From positions 6,510,001-6,574,000 of the forward strand of contig OX485804.1 of the NCBI GenBank assembly GCA_950295325.1: a stretch of DNA of 64,000 nt, read 5' to 3'. The DNA is from Polytrichum commune (lineage: Eukaryota; Streptophyta; Polytrichopsida; Polytrichales; Polytrichaceae). A model generated the notes under the pieces. That model was not told where the DNA came from and made no database searches. It saw only the letters and a list, made by a program, of their open reading frames with translations. Below are positions 58,081-64,000 of this stretch, piece after piece. Made by a program: the position numbers and the translations under genes. How positions within the stretch are numbered: position 1 is the stretch's first letter; every line of letters starts with the position of its first letter.

Positions 58081-58469
58081 TTTTTGGCTCAATTCTGGAT
58101 CAAGTGTAATTAGAGCCTTCACTTACCTAGCTAGGACCTAAGCGGACTAGTGAGAACGGGCAATTGTCTTGTGAGATTGGAAATAGTTGCTAGTAAGGGC
58201 AATGGTTTGTTGGGGCCGAGGTAGTTACGAGGATCTGGCCGGCTCTCGCGGGATATCAAGGAATTGAAGACTCATTATTAACTCTCCGAGAGATGAGCAA
58301 GGCTGTGAGAGCAGAGAGAGAGAGAGACTTGTTGTGTGAGAATTGACTGAAATATCACAAAGTTAGATCTTTTGATTGGTCAATTGCCTTGTTTGTTTTG
58401 TGTGATAAACTTATGTACTGGAGTTAGCTTGGAACTTTTGTGAAACCTGTGTATGTCTTTGGATTTGCG
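58081..58469. other. No gene recognised
   Basis: Mixed sequence with (GA)n at 58313-58329. It ends in the left copy of the 10 bp target duplication (58460-58469) of the following element. Confidence 0.45.
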
Positions 58470-59134
58470 CAGGGTTGTCTATCCCGACGTCATGACGGTG
58501 TCGTGCCGTCATGACGTGTCGTGTCATGACGGACCCCTCCGTCACGACACAATAGGGTCCACGTAGGGTCAACCTAGAGGGAAGCTAGTAGGGAGGGTAA
58601 AATACTTACCTTCTTGCCAAGGTGGCGTCCTATGTGGCAGAAAAGGCCGACGTGGACGTGGATATGCCTAGCGCCAGGTAAACCATTTTGCCATTATGTC
58701 ATTATGTTTATCATTCTGTTAAAATCAAAGTAGTAAAATATGACTAAGGAGGGTGTGGGGCGGACGGGGGGGGGGGGGGAACGGGGGCGGACGGGGGAGG
58801 GAACGGGGGCGGACGGGGGGAACGGGGCGGATGGGGGCAGGAACGGGGGCAAACGGGGTCGGGAACAAGGTTTTTTTTTTTTTTGGGAACGGGGGCGGAC
58901 GGGCGCTAGTAATTTTTTCCCCACTTTACCTCTACTTTGCTGACATGTCATCACACGTGGACATCTTACATCCTACGTGTCCGAAATGGGGTAATGTAAT
59001 TACACACAGAATTCGGTAAAATTCAAGTCCGTCAGGATAAAGACAGCATCCGGCATAATGTCGTGACGGATACATGTCGTGACGGCACGACATTATGCCG
59101 AGATTAGCCTCCGTCACGACACAATAGACAACCA
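58470..59134. mobile_element. 665 bp DNA element with 10 bp target duplication (Mutator-like?) and G-rich core
   Basis: TGGATTTGCG occurs immediately on both sides (58460-58469 and 59135-59144), an exact 10 bp duplication. The ends share GGTTGTCTAT as an inverted repeat. At least seven copies of a CCGTCA(C/T)GAC motif in both orientations crowd the two ends (58490-58560 and 59035-59125). Several are self-palindromic, such as CGTCATGACG. The core (58756-58905) repeats a roughly 20 bp GGAACGGGGGCGGACGGGG unit interrupted by a T-run. The duplication length suits a MULE, while the left CAGGG end and crowded subterminal repeats would also suit hAT. Proline- or glycine-rich open frames across it are artefacts. 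Confidence 0.75.
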
Positions 59135-59144
59135 TGGATTTGCG

Positions 59145-62100
59145 TGAGGCAAATATATTTGAAACTGAATATTATGATTAATGGCAGATTTGTTCTTAGT
59201 CTATTGTCTGGTGATTAATATGAGTCATTGTAATGACGAAGTTTGAGCGTAATTAATACTTATCTGGACTGGAGAGAACTGTGTTACTGATGTGAGAATT
59301 CAAATTGCCTTGTTCTGTGAATGTTGTTTGCTGAAGGAATTAGGATACAAAATCAGAGTTTCGTACTTCATTCCAAGCTATGGTCTCAGTTTAATTAATT
59401 CTGTAATTGCAAATCTGATTCTATATTGTCTAAGGGAGGAAGCAAGTATGTTGAGTGATTACAGTCGTGCAACTCATTTCTATAGTCAATACTAAATTTA
59501 ATACAGAAATTCCCCATGTGATATTATTTGTATTAATCGACGAATCCATTTGAGAAAAGGCAAGGCCATTGGTTGTGTAGGGGCTCGTAATAGTAAATCG
59601 TTTTAGATCTGATAATAATTACCCCGAATCGAACCAGGGGGTTTGGACTGTTTAGTCTATCGTCTTGTGAACACTGAGAGTAAATTATCCGCGCATATGG
59701 CCCACATCTGAGTATTATGTCTGTTGTAATTTCTACATGGAGAGACTGTGAAGGATTAATTAAATCCAGGGTTTAGGGTTTGAATTTGAGGGAAATCAAT
59801 TAGTTTAATTGAGTTACAGAAATGATTCCTTGAGAGAGATGGTGCTTAAGGATGGCTATGGTCTGACTTATTTCAGTACATTATTGACGATGCAATATAT
59901 ATATATTTTGAGATTGTGTAGTTCCTGCCTCAGTGAGCGTAGCCCACATCCTTGAATAGATAATTTTCATGCGGATGTTTTATGACTATAATTCCTCGAA
60001 TGAGAGGTTGTTGGGAGTCGTGCAATCTTGTAATCCAAGTTGAATGATAAGATTGAGTCTTTTAACATATCGCTCACATATTTGTTTGTATGACATAATA
60101 AAGAGGCTATAGTCTTTTTATAGATACGTTCATCTATTTCTAAATTACCTCTAAAACTAATTGGACAACAAGTCAATTGTTATAAATGTGAATTCATTTT
60201 CTTAAATCAAATTGAGTAAAGAGAGTATTGTCGTTGTAATATGTGAAAGAATTAGCGAGTTGTGGCACCGGATTCCCGGGCACAATCTAATCGGTCAAAG
60301 AATGAGTTTATTGGCTTCGTAGTGTAAATGGAGAAACTGTTCCTAACCTTTGATCGAAGTTGAAGCGACAACCTGTTGAGACCATTGTCTGCGAAAGGTT
60401 ATCCCGTGACGGAGAAACCGAAAGTGCCTTTGGCTTCGGTAAAGGGACAAAAATGGGATACTATTGCAAGACCATTGACTATGCTTGTGCCTATGCTTGT
60501 GCACCGCACTTGGTCCAATTAAAATGAACTCACTGCCAGAAAATTGCCTAGGAAATTAGAGTGAGACGAGAGACTGTCACATTTGCATGTACTGACATGG
60601 AGTGGTTTTTAGAGTTTTTATCCCTTACCCGTAAACCAATTGTCAGTCATAATCCAAAGTGAAGTGATATAACCTTGTGTTTTCCCTAATAAATCTTATC
60701 TAAGACACCTAGATGTTGCACAAGTCACCTTTTAAGTCTTCCCTAAGTGTTTCCCTGGGTTTTGTTTGTAACCAAAAGCTAACTACAATATTCAAAGTTC
60801 TAGTCGCTTGTACGTAGAATATATTTTAGGATTCTAAAGGGAAGATGGAGAATAATAAGAGGATTTGATGTATCTTTGAGAGATATGACTATTATGGTTA
60901 ATACATATAACATAATATTTATATAATTAGCAAGGACGAGTTAGATAGAAAATAGATAGAAAAAACCTTCTATGTGAATTGCAAAATAAGCCATCAAGAG
61001 AATAGGTCAAACCATTATAACAAATGAAGCTTCATAAATAATCAAACATAAGATTTTAAAATATGGTTACTAAATCTGACATAAATAAGTTATTATAATT
61101 TATATTATAATGTTGTCATGTGAGCATCCATAATCTTCATTAAATATGTTGTAGTATGAGAAAATGCTATCCAACTAGACCAATTGTTGAATACTTATTT
61201 TATCATACCATCTTGTCATGAATCTTTTGGGTAATACTTGGTGGATTCTCCTTATAAGAATTTTTTTGCATGTCTTGATTGCCTTAGTGTCGATTATCCT
61301 CTTGACCCGGGGGAGCAACCCCCCCCCCCTCTTTGTTAGCATGCAATCAAATGAAGGGATATTATAATTGCTTTGGTCCTAAATTTTAGAAAGGATTTCA
61401 AATTAAATTAGCATTACCAAAATTGGTATTTGAAATTCATAAATAATGAAGGGTAAGTGCTCGGGCCAATCACACCCCTTACGTTTTGTAACCATGTGTG
61501 ATAATGGGGTATTTAATGGGAGGGGGGGTATTTATGCACCTCTCAATATTTTTCCTTCCTTATTTGTAGATAAAAAAGCTACTTTGATGTGTTTTCTAGC
61601 ACCCTATATTTATTTGTAATTGTTTAGAAATGGTGATTTTTGGCACAATTTGTTTTTTTAAAATCGTACAAGTACCAAATAGTGGACGGAATACTATAGC
61701 ATTGTGAAACCAACTATGTGAGCAACAAACATTCCATACCATTCAAATTGTCATTCATTTGGTTTCAATTAGTAATACCAATCCTAGACCATTCAAAGTA
61801 CCATTCAAAACACAACCAATAATACTTCAGACTAGTTAAAGGGTTACAAATAAACATTGAGATAAAAAATATACAAGTTGAAATAGACAAGTTGAAATAG
61901 CATCCAACAAGGTCCCATGTATTCAACGTCGTTGCAAAACCCAACAGCCGTTGACTAGCGCCAACACATTCCTTCCCCCAAAAAAATTCCACGGCATTTC
62001 CCTCCATAATAACAGGCTTGATTCAAATTTGGACAAAATCTACACACTTCTTCATCCAAGTAGTCAAACCCATAACTATTCTATTGATCCTACTACACAC

Positions 62101-62518
62101 TTTTAAGGGGATCCTATGTTTATGACCTTATTTTGTTTTTCTATTGATTACTAAAATGAAGGAGTTATCCATCACCCTATTCTACATATAATCATGTAGG
62201 GGACATATTTACAATGCTATGGTAGATCTAACGAAATTATAAATTTTACCCTAAAAAAATTAAATTGACCCTATTTTTTTATCTCACATGGTTTTCTGAA
62301 ATTCCAAAAGTTACCTCCCTGAGGGTAGGTGAATTTCTTTATCTACAATAATCTTGCCAAAAAACTAAAATAGAATTTGATTTTTTAGAAGTAAATTAGG
62401 CTAGTCATAATGGATCCAATGTCCCCTCTATCCTTCATGTACATACAAATCTAGTTGATGACTTTTGGTGGATGAAAATTAGACATCATCATATGAATGA
62501 CCTAGTGGATGACGTGTT
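59145..62518. other. Long stretch with no recognised gene
   Basis: AT-rich intergenic sequence. Poly-C at 61319-61330 and poly-G at 61522-61529. Open stretches at 59292-59495, 59967-60176 and 61765-62007 lack motifs. No repeats with clear ends were found. Confidence 0.4.
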
Positions 62519-62885
62519 AGGGTTCAATCTTCCTTTCCACGCATACAACGGTTTGCTATAGATTGTAGTGTTTTCACACCACAATTGGGATTTTGTGTGT
62601 TTTTTGAATCAACATTACTAACGTTGTAATTAGCGTGTGAGGTTTAGGGTTACAATATACTCTTCCACACATACATGTTTTAGTGGTACATTTCAACGTT
62701 TTCAATCCACACCTTGAGTTTTGTGTGGTTTTTAAACAACCATGTTAATTTTACCAATTATCGTGTATGAGGATTAATTGTGTTTGGTTTCAATCTTCTC
62801 AATGCTAATGCACAATGGGGTTTGTTTGTAGAGTTCAATGTTTTCAACAACAGTGGTTTTCGAGTTCCTTTTTAGTTTTTTAGAT
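62519..62885. repeat. Degenerate tandem repeats of about 125 bp
   Basis: Three diverged units start at about 62519, 62645 and 62775. Each has a TTCAATCTTCCTTTCC-like start, a TTTGT.GTG or GTTTTCAA.CCACA middle and, in the first two, TAATTAGCGTGTGAGG against CAATTATCGTGTATGAGG. Confidence 0.5.
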
Positions 62886-63043
62886 GGGCCATTGCATATC
62901 GTCCTAGGGTTTGGGTGTAGCTGCTTTTATCTTTTAAGAGCACAAAGAGTTTGAGGTTTAGGTATGGCTAAAATTCTACATGATAGGATCATGTTGTGGA
63001 CATTGGAGGGGGAGGGTGCAGATCCAGAGTACTTCAGAATGGT

Positions 63044-64000
63044 CACTACAAGGAAAACACAAAAAAATGACTATGGCCATATGACCGGATATGACTATCG
63101 GTTTCAGAGTAGTCATGTTGAATAAAAGTGATGACTAGAAGTGACTTTAGTCATCATATAACTAGGTTTTTAGTCATATTGGACATGACCCGGATGGGAA
63201 CCATGTAGAGATTGTGTTGGGAACATGTTATCTTAATATTTTATAATTTCATGGTAGTCATAACGGACCACATGACTAGGATTAGTACTTAGTTGACTAT
63301 GGTTTCCAAGTCCTAATAGGGAATAATTTTTATATTTCATTATAATTTCCTTTGTACTTATTCATGTAGTGAGTCCCGGATCTTTGATCATTTCAACAAA
63401 TATTTTATGGTAATGGCATTTTTGTTGGTTGTATACTAAATTTTGACAATATAATTTTTTTTTTACTTATTTACAATGCTTTTGAGTTCTATTACTTATA
63501 CACAACATCATAGTTTATTTCTTGGCTTTGCAATATGAAAACACATAGTCTATACAATCACAAAAAGAACGATATACGCCTATAGCTACTATCTTTGCCA
63601 TGTGACCTCCCTTCCTACTGTTACACAACATCATCTTCCAAATCTAGATCTTCTTCCACAACGTCCAATGCTTGGTTCAACATCTTTTGTAGTTAGAACC
63701 CTTCATCCCCTCAATATAAGGTATGAACGCAAAATGGTTGCTCATATTTGTTTTATGCTTAGGATCTACTTAGGATTGCATTTGGAGTGTTATTGAAACA
63801 ATTAAAAGTATAAAAAGAGTGAGGCTTGGTGTGGATTTATGTTTAGGCCTTAAGCCTATTTGTGTGGTTAATTAGAAGCTTAGCAACATTAGGGAGTATT
63901 TTGGTTGAGTGGGTAGTGTTTGAGGAAGCAAGGGGAAGGGCCTTTGATTTAAATGTTTGAATTAGAACATGTTCTTGTTGGTTTAGGGGGTGAGGGTTTA
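63044..64000. mobile_element. CACTA (En/Spm) transposon terminus, running off the window
   Basis: CACTACAAGGAAAACACAAA at 63044 is the characteristic end of plant CACTA elements, preceded by GGT as a possible 3 bp target site. The next 260 bases hold many copies of ATGACTA or its complement TAGTCAT in both orientations (for example near 63067, 63090, 63110, 63130, 63150, 63170 and 63255), the subterminal transposase-binding array typical of this superfamily. No opposite end (TAGTG) with matching sequence appears before 64000, so the element's size and coding content are unknown. The open stretch at 63602-63796 is not recognised. Confidence 0.78.

Noticed and set aside
58694-59019. Proline-rich (minus) and glycine/arginine-rich (plus) open frames.
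   Set aside because: Both are products of the G-rich tandem core of a transposable element.
59767-59785. GGGTTTAGGGTTT resembling plant telomere repeats.
   Set aside because: Only about two units, not an interstitial telomeric array.
1-64000. Searched by eye for CRISPR arrays, rRNA, tRNA, operons and riboswitches.
   Set aside because: None seen. The sequence is eukaryotic in character, and tRNA genes could be missed without a covariance-model scan.

Overview
This window looks like land-plant nuclear DNA from a large, repeat-rich genome. It has low gene density, AT-rich intergenic sequence, many decayed plant-type transposons, and one intron-containing gene of the EPF/EPFL secreted-peptide family, which is known only from land plants. 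Nothing seen fixes the lineage. A fern, lycophyte, bryophyte or gymnosperm would all fit.

Layout. 1-840: end of a PIF/Harbinger-like DNA element with a nested MITE. 859-1300: broken LINE reverse transcriptase. 1290-5453: minus-strand Ty1/copia remnant (part of gag, a leader of tandem repeats, one LTR), itself interrupted by a 409 bp DNA element at 2342-2750 and by a 1.9 kb unrelated segment at 3276-5165. 5820-7641: broken pogo/Tigger-type transposase. 10184-11157: broken minus-strand ORF resembling the Crypton-derived DUF3504 domain. 14443-15552: complete copy of the Harbinger-like element. 19790-20993: unrecognised decayed minus-strand ORF. 24070-26485: array of about 323 bp repeats split by a 484 bp TA-flanked MITE. 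34.5-39.5 kb: dispersed repeats and a CACTAAATA-type MITE. 40446-40564: a near-perfect 119 nt hairpin whose base changes favour a minus-strand RNA. 41629-43039: the EPFL4/5/6-like gene (three exons, minus strand). 49.3-50.6 kb: a tandem duplication, palindromes and a small MITE with perfect 22 bp ends. 52142-57120: a copia element with two LTRs, inactivated by stops, active-site changes and internal deletions. About 57505-58080: Harbinger transposase remnant. 58470-59134: 665 bp element with a 10 bp target duplication, iterated palindromic subterminal motifs and a G-rich core. 63044 to the end: terminus of a CACTA (En/Spm) element that runs off the window.

The EPFL gene is the only host protein-coding gene I can support. 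Its three exons join in phase into a 149-residue secreted precursor with the six-cysteine domain of stomatal and growth-patterning peptides. Every transposon reading frame found is broken. Many insertions can be delimited exactly because a second, uninterrupted copy or a target-site duplication lies in the same window.
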